Counted from the first letter of the stretch, positions 1 to 12,510 are shown. The stretch: DNA of 64,000 nt from Paragordius varius (GCA_964247055.1 OZ176056.1:4526001-4590000), one strand, 5' to 3'. Notes: generated by a model not told the origin, from the letters alone. Numbers and translations are program-made.

Positions 1-20
1 GTAAATTCATAGTAAAATAC

Positions 21-1303
21 TTGTTTCCTGTAATCCCGTAAAGCCTTCCCAAACACTAGCTAAAATTTATATTTGACAAAAATGTAATATATAATATAAT
101 ATATTTGTGGATACGTTAAACTTACATTGAAAAACTATCAAATATTATAGTATTAATTTTTAATATATATAATTAGTATTTAAGTTATTTTTGAAAATAA
201 ATTTATACCTCTCTGCAGTCTAAGTGCCGCTACAAATGTAAAAAATCACATATAACCAAAAACAGCCATAAATATTTTATATCAAATAAATTTTTTTTAT
301 AAATTGTAAAACATATTTTGGTTAATTATAAAAGTATACATTTACTTTTTTTAAGATTAGATATTATACTGTTTAATATCCAAATTCACCCCTCAACAAT
401 TTAACCTTAAACAAAATTCACCCTAAAAATGATTATGTGTTTTCAGGCTAATATAACTCATCATTGATAAGACATATATTCTTAAATTTCCTGTTTTAAA
501 AATATTCTATAGGTAATTTTTAAACTTAAAAAACACATAATTTGTTTTAGGAAAATTAAAATTGTTCCAGGGTGAATTTAAATTGTTCATGGATGAATTT
601 GAATTGTTTAAGGGTGAATAATTTGAAGTGTAAATAGTTTATCATTAATAAAACAAAATTTACATTTAAACAAATATAAAGTAAGTTATAGGCAAAAATA
701 ATTCGAATCTATTTTTAAAAAAATTACATTCTGAGATTACTGAAGTGGCTAAAGAAAATCAACATATAAAATTTAAGCGATTAAAATATAATTTTTTAGC
801 ATTGTATTATGATACATACTTTCTTCCATAATATCAGCGCCTTTAAATATAGTGATTTATTAATGTATTAAAAAATATTTAGTATATAATAAAATAATTC
901 ATACCGATTCTTATATTATCGAGAGCTGAAATAAATATTTTTTTACATATTACGCACAGTAAAAACAGAAAATATATAGACAAAACCTGAAATATATAAA
1001 CAAATTTTTTTTAAAGCCAACCATACTTTTTGAATCTTGTTTTTATAATATAACTCAATGTTTAAAATGAAGTGGGAAATAGTGATATATATAAGCAAAC
1101 ATGATTTATAGCCTTTATTAGTAATATTAAAAGTATGTTTATTTTTAAAAAAATATTTGTCTTTATAATTTTACACGTTTTGTCCGTATAATTTCAATTT
1201 TTACTGTAAATTAAATATAAATTATACGCAAAATAATATACATGACATCATAACTTGTGAGGCTAAATTGTAAAACTAACATTACCTAATTGTTCACTGC
1301 GTG

Positions 1304-1341
<38 letters not shown>

Positions 1342-4300
1342 TTCTTAATGAATACTACACATTTATTTCAGTCCTTCGATTCAAATTGGGGTCGTTTGAT
1401 ACCCCAGGCCTGAATTAAAAAAAATCATTCAAAGATATTTGATATTACTTAATTTAAAGTAACGCCCAAAGATAAAATTTAATTACTATGACATGTGTGC
1501 ATTAGATATATTTGAAAAAATAAAAAATAAACCACTTTTTCTGTTTTCATCAATGGTAGATGAGATTTAAAAAATTAGCCTTGATTTTAACTCTGAAATT
1601 AAATAAACACGATATTTCGCAAAAATACTGTAAAAATACTGTAGAAATAGATTGATATAAAGCCTTTATTCACTAAATTTTATTTAGATATTTTAGCTTA
1701 TTTATATAATATTTATTAGGATATTTAATTGGCACCGTTTCTTTCAGTAGTTTATTACAAATACCAACTTAAGTATAATCTGGGGTATTAATATGCCCCA
1801 ATTTTAATCGAAGCACGGTGAAATTTTTAAATAAATCTAATTTAAACCATAAAATTTACAATGCATGTGGTATTAAATCGTATTTTATTTTCTTTAACTG
1901 TTCAATCCTTATTCTCCTGAATGATCTTAGATGCATTATAGATAATTCTTGACAATTAAAAACCTATAAAAGCCACCTAAATTTAATTGTTATTGAAAAA
2001 ATTTAATATATAAAATACTTAACACTTTAAAATATTTTTGTATACATATATATATATATATATATAATAATATATTTTTGGAATTAGGTGGCTGATTTTG
2101 GAATAAAGAAAGGGTTTCATTACGATTCAGAAAATTTTTACCTTTAGTGTAAAAAATAAGATAATAGATTTATATTACATTGTGCGCAAAAAAGGGGGGT
2201 AAAAAAATAAACAAATATGATTTTTATCTAGAATAATAAGAAATCCTTTGGAAAAGGAGACCCCAAAAATTTGGGTCAAAAATGCGCCCCAAAATGAAAA
2301 TATTCCATTTTTTCATCTTTGACTAGAAATAGATTTTTATCCATATTTTTAAAACTTATTGAGCAAACATGATAAAACTTATATATATTATATAAAACCT
2401 AATATATTCTTAAGAAAAATACATAAAATCATTTTAAAGTATCAATAATTTTTTTACTCCACAAAAATAGAAATTCGTAAATTTCATGACATTGTCGAAA
2501 TATATTATAAAAAAATTATTTGCAAGAACTCCATATTGTTTTTATTGTTTATGACTTATATATAACATACCAAAGAGTTGGTATATATAATAAAGGCTAT
2601 GTATCTTTTTAAGTCCCAAAAAATTATTTTTTGAAAAATTTTCGCGATTTTTGTTGCATTTTCCTCACATGCTTCTCACTGTTTCATAAATACATAAATC
2701 CACAATTTTCAAATGCGAATACTGAAAAAACCAATTAAACTTCAAGATTATGAAATTCCCATTACATTACTTTGGATAAATGTTTATATACTATTTAATC
2801 TATAGATAATAAATTTAATTAAAGACCTTTTGATATACAGAAGGCAGCATCGGAAATATAATTAGCATTTTTTGCTATTGCTATACACTATATTTAGCTT
2901 TTTAAGTAAAATTCTATTTGTCACGTATATTTTCTTCATATAATTTTAGTTACAAAATAGAATTTTCCTTGCACCAAAATTATTCTGACATTTGTAAATA
3001 ATCTACTTCCAGAATCTCTATTGCCAAATTATAAATCTAACAATTATTACAATTATATATATTTAAAAACTGATAATAAATCGATTTATTTTAATTCGAT
3101 AGAATTTTTAGCATTCTTTTACAATAAGAATATTTAATTAAGTTTCTACAAAATTTTAAATTAAAAATTTTCCGGTCTTATCAAGATATTGTCAAATACA
3201 AACTTCGTTTGCAAAAATTGCTGCAACATCTCTTCAAGTCTAACCCAACAACAACACTTAAAATACATATAAAATTTATTTATACACAATGAGTACATTA
3301 TTCAGACATAAAATGATTCCAATAGTATTCACCAACTATTGGAACTATTATAGTTTTTTTCTATATGTTTGAGCGTTTGATGGATTGTTCTCCATCCTGG
3401 TCTGTAGCCCTCCACCGGAATATAATTACCTTGCTGCTCATATTTGCTTGTAATGAACTAATTTCTCAGCAAAATACATGTTGTAATAGGTAATTATTTG
3501 TTCAGTTAATTTAATCAAATTTGTAGGGCGATGATACCTTCCGCATATATAGCAGAAAAGTTCTGTATTCAATTTGCAATTGAATTTATTAACTATGTTA
3601 TTAAATAATATATATATACTTTTATCCAAATTAAGGGTTCATAATCTTGAAGTTTTATTGGTTTTTTCAGTATTCGCATTTGAAAATTGTGGATTTATGT
3701 ATTTATGAAACAGTGAGAAGCATGTGAGGAAAATGCAACAAAAATCGCGAAAATTTTTCAAAAAATACAAATTTTTTGAGGGACTTAAAAGGATACATAA
3801 CCTTTATTATATATACCAACTCTTTGGTATGTTATATATAAGTCATAAACTTAAATAATAAAAACAATATGGAGTTCTTACAAATAATTTTTTTATAATA
3901 TATTTCGACAATGTCATAAAAATTTACGAAATTTTTGTGGAATAAAAATATTATTGATACTTTCAAATAATTTTATGTTTTTCTTAAGAATATATTAGGT
4001 TTTATATAATATATAAAAGTTTTATCATGTTTGCTCAATAAGTTTTAAAAATATGGACAAAAATCTATTTCTAGTCAAAAATGAAAAAATGGAATATTTC
4101 CATTTAGGGGCGCATTTTTGCCCCAAAATTTTTGGAGTCTCCTTTTCCAAGGGATTCCTTATTATTCTAGATGAAAATCATGTTTGTTTATTTTTTGTGC
4201 ACTGTGTTATACAATACTAGCAATTTTAATATGAAATAATGGTAAAGTAATTTGTGGATATTTCGTTAGGGAATGTCTGAGCTTTATAATGCTAACGAGC

Positions 4301-5726
4301 CTGGAGACCTTAAATTTTTTTTATTAATGTTGGTTACAAATTTATGTAAAATGGGATTTTCTTGGCATTTCGTTTTATTTAATGGATCGCGCAATTTATT
4401 CATATATTGAATACTTTAGGAAAATTACATTTAGATATATTAATGCCGACTTCAGCTGAAAATACATCCCCCTAAGCTTTTTTTAAAAAAAACAGAGTCC
4501 ACATTAAATAAGGTACAATTAATTTGAAAGATCTTCGTAAGTGATGTCGATTTTATACAACAAGTATGTGATGGATATAATATTGTAACATTAAAATTTA
4601 TTAATATTTAATATAAATTTAATTTTTTAAGCAGTGTATTTTGTGATTGTAAAGAATTTAGAATAAGTGATCACATGATAAATTTAATATTAGTTTATTA
4701 GTATCTATCTTATTATAAAATTTTATACAGCAAAATTGATATCATATACAGTTAAAATGTAAAAACATAAAGACAAATATATTGTTTAAAAAGACCGCTA
4801 TAGATCTTTATGCAATATATAACTGATTGTTATAATTGCATAGTATGAAAACATGTAAAATGGCAACACAATCAATTATATATTTTTAAATTGTAATTAG
4901 TGTATATAGGAAAAATTAAGGTTTAAATGAGTTGGTTTTTGTCTGTTAAATAATATTTGTCTTTATAATTATTTACGCTTTATCCGTATAATTTCAATTT
5001 TGACTGTAAATGCATATACTTTGCTGTCGAGGTAGATTTTCATTGACGGACACATCATCAATGTTAGTGTCACCTATTAATTGATTTTATGAATTATTTT
5101 TTTTCTAAAAAAAGCAATTTAAGCAACTTAATATTTTTAGTATTATACTACTGCTGCTTTCGGTATCAAATCTATTTTCTTCAGAGTTCGGTTCACTGTT
5201 AACTGGATCTTCTTCAACTGAATTGTTAAATAGATTAAATGCAATTTTAATTAAAATTATAGCTGTTTTATAGTTTTAATGAAATTATTATTTTTTATGT
5301 AGTAATATATTTTTAGATTAAGAATTTAAATTTTTTGACTAAATATAAATTAGATAAAGAGATAGCCTAATTAACAGAAAGATATATATAATACTTTTTA
5401 ATTATTTTTTAACCCTTCTTAACTACACTTAAAATAATTTTAAACTTTAAAATATTTATTTAAACAAAATGTATCATTTATAATAAAAATATTTACAGAT
5501 TAATATTAATATTATACTTTTCCCCACAATTAACATATAATTAATAAATTATACTCTGTAGTTCAGATCCATTTTCATCCGAAAATAAATCATCATCAAG
5601 GTTGTCTTCTACATATTGCACAATAATTATTTAATTTTTTTTATTTTTAATTAAATTTTTGTTATGGAAAAAAACCTTCATCACCCTCAATTCCAATCTC
5701 ATCTTCAAAGTCATCAGGTGAATTTT
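21..5726 (-). CDS. Micro-exon-like gene, acidic protein (partial)
   Basis: I do not recognise the product. Five short blocks with splice-like edges chain in one frame on the minus strand: 5676-5726 (51 nt), 5555-5608 (54), 5149-5217 (69), 209-229 (21) and 21-59 (39). Every length is a multiple of three and every junction is phase 1. The first three encode a strongly acidic, probably disordered stretch (NSPDDFEDEIGIEGDE, then DNLDDDLFSDENGSELQ, then EEDPVNSEPNSEENRFDTES). The last two read ALRLQR and SVWEGFTGLQE. The acidic trio is well supported because reading frame, composition and AG/GT edges agree. The two left-hand exons are weaker, since 5 kb of transposons separates them and other frames are open there. 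No start codon or signal peptide was found, and the gene may continue past the left edge. Symmetric micro-exons recall flatworm micro-exon genes. Confidence 0.45.
369..640. mobile_element. MITE, ACCATTT phrase-repeat family, copy 1
   Basis: About 270 bp bounded by inverted ends rich in repeats of the phrase TTCACCCTTAAACAATT and its complement AATTGTTTAAGGGTGAA. The left edge is decayed. Other copies are at 22612-22876 and 61897-62146. It has no ORF. Confidence 0.7.
957..1206. mobile_element. TA MITE, CAGTAAAAATT family, copy 1
   Basis: The right end is intact (rc CAGTAAAAATTGAAATTATA, then CGGACAAAACGT) and is followed by TA. The left end begins CAGTAAAAAC. A second inverted layer pairs AACCATACTTTT with a decayed partner near the right side. 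Six further copies lie in the window. TA insertion and CAGT ends suggest a Tc1/mariner derivative. Confidence 0.75.
1305..1336. repeat. (TA)n microsatellite
   Basis: Perfect TA run of about 32 bp directly before a TTAA-family element. Comparable runs are at 20494-20537, 28267-28304, 29460-29496, 34717-34753, 46300-46336, 61240-61281 and 63170-63211 (the last runs into a short TG tract). Confidence 0.95.
1349..1816. mobile_element. TTAA-family MITE (CTTCGATTCAAATTGGGG), copy 1
   Basis: The left side carries TCCTTCGATTCAAATTGGGG followed by a GATACCCCAGGCCTG hairpin arm. The right side carries CTGGGGTAT and CCCCAATTTTAATCGAAG. TTAA precedes the left end at 1345-1348; the right-hand TTAA is lost. 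Better copies are at 12511-13060 and 13581-14138. Confidence 0.7.
2171..4213. mobile_element. Foldback element FB1 with 580-bp inverted arms
   Basis: Arms at about 2171-2754 and 3639-4213 are reverse complements at high identity and enclose an 884-bp loop. The ends read TACATTGTGCGCAAAA and, from the other side, TAACACAGTGCACAAAA. A second foldback at 13066-14760 has matching ends. The loop holds a small minus-strand ORF (3438-3629). Probably a TA-inserting DNA transposon derivative. Confidence 0.85.
3438..3629 (-). pseudogene. ORF remnant with CxxC motif inside FB1
   Basis: A 63-codon ORF lies in the foldback loop. Residues 18-40 include KLNTELFCYICGRY and then a hydrophobic and aromatic run. 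From memory, a Cys-rich KLNTFCYVCGK module is common in arthropod and other invertebrate transposon-linked proteins, and this looks like a diverged, truncated copy. The residues after the stop continue only weakly in another frame. It is probably a fossil of cargo or of the parent element's protein, not a working gene. Confidence 0.35.
4749..5006. mobile_element. TA MITE, CAGTAAAAATT family, copy 2
   Basis: It is flanked by TA on both sides (4747-4748 and 5007-5008). The right end matches the family consensus well; the left end is decayed (CAGTTAAAATGTAAAAAC). It lies just downstream of the acidic exon at 5149-5217. Confidence 0.75.
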
Positions 5727-6312
5727 CTTCGCTTTTTGATTAAATATAATTTATTATGATTACTGAATATATATATATAATATATATATAAATATTTGTT
5801 TTCGTGCATTAATAAACTATATATTTTGTAAGAAGTTTATTTTTTAAACTTAATATATATGGTTTTTTTTAAAGATTGGTTTCAAAGGCGCAAAGGGAAA
5901 GGGGACCTGATGCAACGGGCTTGCCATAGTTTAAGGGGGGCCGGATTCTAAATTTTTTTATTTAATTTCAAAAAAATAGTTATTAAAAAATTATTATTTT
6001 TAAAAAATCATTCATTTATGAGTGGTCATGACCAAGGTTGGGGACAAGAAGAGGCCATCACGGACTGGGCGTCAGAAATGCAAGTTACGTCTCTGATTGA
6101 ATTGGTTAAGATCGCTTGTACATATTTATTATTTTTCGTTCTTTGGTAAAAGTGTTAAAATTAGTTAGCTATTTATAGTGTTTTCACTATAACTTGCGAA
6201 AAAACTAAGATAAATCAAAATTTCTTACTATATATTCAAGATTTGTTGAAAGATTTAATTTTAACAAATTTTCACTCGGCTTACACAGATTGGTTATGAA
6301 ATTATATAATAA
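5727..6312. other. No confident gene
   Basis: The stretch has AT-rich spacer, a G-rich patch near 5880-5945 (GGGAAAGGGGACC, then GGGGGGCC) resembling decayed hAT-type ends, and a GC-richer block at 6020-6110 with an open plus frame (ITDWASEMQVTSLIELVKIA) that I cannot identify. Confidence 0.4.
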
Positions 6313-7785
6313 ACTAGCGTAAATCTCGTGCTGCTACGAAGCCCGAGGAAGTTTCGGACTTCTGGGGGGGGGGGGGGGGTCTATTTGAAAAAAGAGACAA
6401 TAAAATAATCCATATATGTGGATTGCAAAACATTATTTAATAGCTATGATCTCATGGGATTTTCAAAACGGTGCATTCATACTAATATATTGTTTACTAT
6501 GTTAAGTCCCCATATTGACCTTAACGGAAAAAACCGCTATACTATAATATTTTTATGGGTAATATTTAAAGCCTTTAATTGAATTCCTATGGCTTTTAAT
6601 TTTTTTGAAAATTAGCTCCAAATTGTATGGCGTCTCAGTTTTAAACCGGTAGGCTACCCACAGGCCTTTATAGAAAAAGCGCTAAGTTATATTTTTTGTA
6701 TAGGGAAATATTTGGAATCATCTTTGACACCATCGTATCATGGAAAAAATACCTCAACACTAAATAATCGTTATGTATTTTTAGGGCATAAAGGCCCCAG
6801 ATTAACGGCTAATAAAAAAAGGCTGGCCTTAATTTTTACCTAGTTACGGGTAATATTTCGAACTTTAAATGAATATGGCATAAGTTTTAAATTAGTTGCA
6901 AAACAACGCCATTTCTATATAGTGGCACAGTTTTTGGCGAGCTTCTTACCCAGAGGCAGGTATATAATAGTGTCGGGCAAAATTTGTTTTTATAAGTTCT
7001 TGGAAATATTGCTACAAAACCAAAAAATTGTTCTATGGCGGCGAATTTTCAGAGCGTAAAACTTTCCTTAGCGACTCATTTAATAACCCCCTGTAGTAAA
7101 ATATTTGTTTTTTAAGATGTAATATTAGGCCCTGATTGAACTCACATAATCTCATAAGTTTTCTGAAATTTAGCTCCAAAGGCATGCTGTATCGATATAG
7201 TGACTTTTTACGCGGATAGCCCCCTACTCAGAGCCTATTTAACCGCTATTTAAAAAATCAGCTCGACTAAAATTTTTGCCTTTTAACAGGGAATACCTGA
7301 AATCCTTATTGAATTTTAACAGTCTCATACTTTGGGCGAAAAATAGTTTCAAAAAATTATTTTTGTGGACTTGATTTTTTTGAAAAAAAAATGGCATTTT
7401 ACGGTGGGAGCGGGTAAAAAGAGAGCCTAAATTTAAAAAGCGAGCCGACTATGTTCGGCGCAATCAAATAAGTAAAAAAAATCACATTTGAAATCGAATG
7501 GTCCAACACGTTTTCCGGAAAATTGTTTCAAAATAACCGTTTCTTACGCGGAGTGGGCCCGAACCCGAGGCCTAATTCAAAAAAGGGCGAAGCTATTGTC
7601 GGGGCATTCATTAATGATTATATTTTTTCGGTATGACTTGAATGGGTTTACCGGTTTTTCGGAAACAGATCACAAAGCCACCGCTTTCCATTTTTATAAA
7701 TATATAGATTACAAATTAGATACCCATCATTTTTTAATATTTTATGGCATAATCCAACTAACTCCATAAAAAATCCAATAAATCC
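6313..7785 (-). mobile_element. Non-autonomous Helitron remnant
   Basis: Read on the minus strand it ends in GAGATTTACGCTAG followed by T, with a GC-rich hairpin just inside, which is the CTRR-type 3' end expected of Helitrons. The same end motif closes the second Helitron at 42881. The body holds three diverged tandem modules of about 285 bp (marker CTACCCAGAGGC-like near 6650, 6945 and 7215), also present in the second copy. I see no helicase or Rep. A 16-G run lies at 6364-6379. The 5' boundary near 7785 is approximate. Confidence 0.7.
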
Positions 7786-7790
7786 CGCCA

Positions 7791-7931
7791 ATGAATACAA
7801 GCGAAAGCAACACAATATATGTGAAACTCAACTCTTTTAACGATATAAATTTATGTTTTAAAATAAAATATAACTTGGTGGTGCTGTTGTCGTGGATTGT
7901 AGGTTTGATTCTGGTGTCACATCATCTGTAA
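7791..7931 (+). CDS. Small ORF or first exon with a membrane segment
   Basis: ATG at 7791 opens MNTSESNTIYVKLNSFNDIN, followed at about residues 28-43 by an unusually GC-rich hydrophobic run (LVVLLSWIVGLILVS), then a stop at 7929-7931. A good donor (CATCT|GTAAGG, exon end 7927) sits just before the stop, so this is more likely a first exon than a complete 46-residue protein. The start directly abuts the Helitron. I found no second exon and no family match, so function is unknown. Codon choice in the hydrophobic part (GTG, CTG, TCG) is unlike the surroundings, which argues for selection. Confidence 0.3.
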   Translation: MNTSESNTIYVKLNSFNDINLCFKIKYNLVVLLSWIVGLILVSHHL

Positions 7932-8450
7932 GGTTAGTATGATAAAAATTAAGTTTAATCAAAATAGAATTATCTTAAAAATAAGATGAAAAATAGAGAT
8001 CAATAAAACTATAATTCACTGAATTATTATTTGTATTCCTCTGTATGAATCGTTATTGATATATACATTCCTTAACAAAATTTTGATAAATAACTCGCTA
8101 AAGTGCATCAACTCATCAATGTTGTTTCCTTAAATATTTAATAAATCAAACTAGCAATGTTTATGGTCTTAAAATAAACTTAATTAAAACTCTGACTATT
8201 TAAAATCTATAACCTGGTTGAGTAATCCCTTCTGTTTGGACAGCTAGTTTTTTATATTTATAGGTGTGAATTAGTCTTCGAAAATTATTAAATTGAAAAC
8301 AATACAATTTGTATGGGTTAATCATGTCGCGATTATATATTATAGCTGCTTAAAATTAGTTTTGTTTTTATGTTTTAAAAACGATCATTTTATTATAATA
8401 CAAGGAATATAAATCTTAATCTAAGACTGTAAAATAAGTTTTATACATAT
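7932..8450. other. AT-rich spacer
   Basis: I see no gene, repeat end or RNA gene that I can support here. Confidence 0.5.
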
Positions 8451-9019
8451 ACTATTTGCACTTCAAGAGTGTCCTTAAACACTTCATGTTGGTCCTTGTA
8501 CATTTGATGGTCCTTGAACATTTTAAGTTTGTCCTTGAACACTTCAAGTTGGTCCTTTAAAGTTTTAAATATTAATTTAATCATAATTTTTGCATTTATT
8601 TTTTAATTTATTAATTTTTTATCTAATTTACTTTATTTATAATTATAGATTCAAAAATAAAAATTTTGTTCATAAACTACTTTTTTGTTTCAAAATAATT
8701 TTTTTCCATTTTACAAAATTATTAACTTTTAAATGTTTTCCATGAAAAATTGTAAAACCCGCATGTATTTTTTAATTTCGTGAATCTTATAAATATCCAA
8801 AATAATTTTGAGAAATTAAAAAAAGATAACGGTTTATCAATGATTAAAAGTTGATATTGATTTAAAATTTATGTTAAATAATTGAAATAGGTCAAAAACG
8901 ATAAAATAGATGAATGATATACGATTTGATAGGTCAAAAACTAAACAAAAAAAGGACCAACTTGAATTGTCCAAGGACAAACTTGAAATGTTCAAGGACA
9001 TTCTTGAAGTGCAAATGGT
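8451..9019. mobile_element. MITE, phrase-repeat family, GTCCTTGAACACTTCAAG type
   Basis: The left end ACTATTTGCACTTCAAGAGTG is followed by four variants of GTCCTTGAACACTTCAAGTTG; the right end carries two in reverse (GGACCAACTTGAATTGTCC, GGACAAACTTGAAATGTTC) and closes GCACTT...AAATGGT. About 569 bp, AT-only middle, no ORF. A fragment of the same family lies at about 33385-33445 inside another element. Confidence 0.8.
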
Positions 9020-9936
9020 ATATATATATTAAAAAATATAGACTTTGAGGTTGGACATTTTGAGCCATTGCATTTATTCCAGAAGGTCCGGCGACGCCAG
9101 CTAATTGTGATGTAGCACTTGAACTTGCCCCAATTATTACTCCTAGGTTTTTGCGTTTTGTAATTTTTTAATTTGAATATAAAATAAAATTTATAAATTA
9201 AGACAGAATAATAAAATTTTACCACCAATTGCTCCTTAATTACATAAAAAATAAAATAAGTATTCAAACAATGTAGTTGTCATAAATGATAAATTTGAAC
9301 TAAATATATACCTACTCCCCCAACTATATTTCATATTATTTAAATGTGATTGAAACCTGTCAATGGTATAACTCCAATCGGAACAATAGATTTGTCAGTG
9401 TTATCTTGAAAAAAAAAATAAATACTATTTTTAAAAAAATTTGCAAAAGGTTGATGAGAAGCTCTGAAAATTTTATACATATAAGTTTTAATGATATTGT
9501 TTCTTTGCAATTTATAAAATAAGAATCCAACAATAGTTTACCAATATATGAAATAAAAAAAATAATTTGAATGTAAATACCCGATTTTAGCCCAGATTTA
9601 ATTTTGGGAATATTGCGAAACTCTGAAGTCCCATTGTTTTTCAATATATGTTGATTTAAAATTTCTAAATGCAGAAAAATTTTAATAAATTTGATAAAAA
9701 AAATATTTTAAAAAATAATGGTGACACAGGCACACGACACATTTTTAAACGCCCTCTTATATAATTTCTAATTAATTAAAAATATTTTAAATAATTTTTA
9801 GGTTTAGGTTAAAAGATATTCGTACTAATGATAATGATATTTTCATAAAATAAATTGTTTTCATAATAAATCAATAAATTTAAATTTTAGCTTAGCTGTT
9901 TTTAGCCACATATAAGGTTATTAACTTATTTTACAT

Positions 9937-11336
9937 TAATGTGACCAGATAGGCTGTATTCAGTACAGTACTGGGTTTTTAGAAAAAAATTGCGCCTGTA
10001 CTGCGCCCTTTTTTGTACTGCTTTTTGAAATTAAAAAAATTTAATTTTTTATAAATATATATTAAGTACTTTTATTTATTCAACAAAATTATTTTAGAAT
10101 ATTGAATATAAAATCCTCTATAAAATTAACCCCACAATTTATAAAGCAATGGTTTATAAAAAACTAAGATTTGTAATTGATTAATATTATTTCTGTTCAT
10201 AAATCGTCGACTCCACCGTAAGATTCAGGCTAATAGCACTTTCAATCAGGGTTTCCTCAAAAAGAAGTGCCTCAAAATTTAAAATTAACAAAGTTTTTGA
10301 TATTTTAATATATTTTTGATTAGTTAGAAAGTTCATTTTTTGTTATAATTATCAAACGGAAAATTATATAAAAAATTGTATTCCCGTAACATATTATTTA
10401 AAATTTATTATATATGGCATATGATTTCGAAACCTATTTTTTTTTATTAAAAGATTAAGAGTTTTTTAGATTTTCGGTGAGTAGGATATTTCTAATTTAT
10501 TCCTAATATTTATTTATATTAGTTTTCTGATTTTTTGCATTAACAAATTCGAGATATTTTTTGTTGAAGCGTACTTGAACCTTTTTTGAACATGAGGGAA
10601 ACGGTATATCGCTTATATAAAAATCCTTTTTATAAATAATTCGATGATGTTGAATATTACTATGGGCTGAGAATTTTAATTATAAGTTTTGGCGAATTTT
10701 TGAAAAAAGAATACTGATTGAGAAATTAGCATTACCGAATTATATATATATTTTATATTATCTCAACCGTTATCGTTTCCATTATGTTCAAAATAGTCCG
10801 TAGTTTGCTTCAACAAAATTTGCTAAATAATAAATTTTCGAGTATGCATTTTTTAAAAAAATATAGTTGATATCAAAATTTAGCATATATTTAAAATTTT
10901 TGTACAATGTCGAAATTTTGCGTTATTTTAAGAGAACAGTCCATTTTAAAGAGCCAAAAAATTTGGAACTTTCAGAGCCAACATCTAAAAATTTAATATT
11001 TTTAAAGATATTGTACTTTTTATATGTAGTTTATGTTATATTTTAGTGATATTTTTTGAAATAAAGATTTAACACTCACCAAAAAATATATTTGAGAAAT
11101 TGCGCTCTTTTTTGCAATTTTGTACGGAGCACTTACCACCGTGTAAATAACTTTCTTTAACAACTAGTAAAAGTTAAAACCAAAAGCACCATGATAATTC
11201 TGTTATTTTCCTATCAGAATATATATATTTCATCAGGATATTTTGTGGAAGCTGTGCAATATACCACACCGATTGTGTGTATACAGGCAATTTTAATTTT
11301 GTACTGCGTTAGAGATCAAATTATCTGGTCACATTA
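9937..11336. mobile_element. Non-autonomous hAT element with perfect TSD
   Basis: The ends are perfect 12-bp inverted repeats, TAATGTGACCAG and CTGGTCACATTA. The flanks are identical 8-bp duplications TTTTACAT at 9929-9936 and 11337-11344. An 8-bp duplication is the hAT signature. The 1,400-bp body has no transposase. From about 10430 to 11280 it contains sequence of the GTATCAG repeat family seen at 34540-36770 and elsewhere, so it is either a composite or was itself a landing site. Confidence 0.88.
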
Positions 11337-11344
11337 TTTTACAT

Positions 11345-12506
11345 CCAAAACAAGTTTTATTAATAAATAATAAGTTATTATATTAAAAAAGTAAAAATCA
11401 TCTTTACTTTAAAATTACAACTATTTCTTATACAGGCTTTTACCTTAAATTATATTAATTACATATTAGCCCACACTCAAAATATTTGAGTATCTTTCTT
11501 CACCTTGAACTAAAGCAAATATTTGTATAATTTTCGAAACAAGTTGTGATAGGTTAAGGGGAGGGGGTGCAAATGACTTGGCTTATTTATTGATTTTTAT
11601 ATTTTAAAGCCAACCTCAAAATTGATTTGATATTCTATCATTATGAATCAACTAAAATTGACAACCATCTTATTTTTGGTGCTTATGGTTTTTTGGAAAT
11701 CGCAAAACCAAGTAAATTTAATTAAGATAATTTAAAGATACTTTTATAACAAGAGTTAAACTGTAATAAAAATGATGTTAAAACAAAGACATTTTTTATG
11801 AGAAATGATTATAGTTTCGAAAATTTTTATTTCCTGATTAAGGTAATATTAAAAAATTTGGACTAAAGTCTCTTTTTTTCTTCATATATTTAAGGTAAGA
11901 ACTTATATATCAGGACTTGTGAAAGCTTTGACACTCGCCTACCCATATTTTATATTTCATATAAAATTTCATTTTTGCTCAATATTTAATATTCAAAATT
12001 TCTAAAACAAAAATATGTAACAAATCTATATTTAAAACCGAATATAACTTACAGTCGATAGAACACACTTTAAAATCTAAAATCATAATTGTTTTAGGGA
12101 TCCATTTATAACATACGGATTTCAATTACTTTTTATAAAAAGCAAACGATTTTAAAATTTTTATCTATGGGATAATAATTTATCATCTGACTTATTTTTC
12201 ATATTCCTCTAGTAGATGACTAGAGTATTAAATATAATTTATGCTGTTCTAAAAAACAACTATTTATATAAGAAACTATAGAAAATTTAAAATGAGAAAT
12301 GCGTATAGCTCGAATTTATAAAATTTTGGGGTTTTGCTAGACATGATAAAATCATTTAACGATTATTCATAAACAATAAACGATAAAATGATATATTTTT
12401 AAAATTTTGACTTCTTTCGACCATGCATTTTCTATATCTGTAATTAAGGATGTAAAAAAGTCCGTAAACATTTGAAAGCTTTTATATTTATGTATTAAAA
12501 ATTTAT
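11345..12506. other. AT-rich spacer
   Basis: I see no supported gene. Short open frames here have the composition expected by chance at this A+T content. Confidence 0.5.
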
Positions 12507-12510
12507 TTAA

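Noticed and set aside
9360-9644. 94-codon minus ORF and neighbour at 8992-9267
   Set aside because: AT-biased chance frames; the second overlaps a MITE end.
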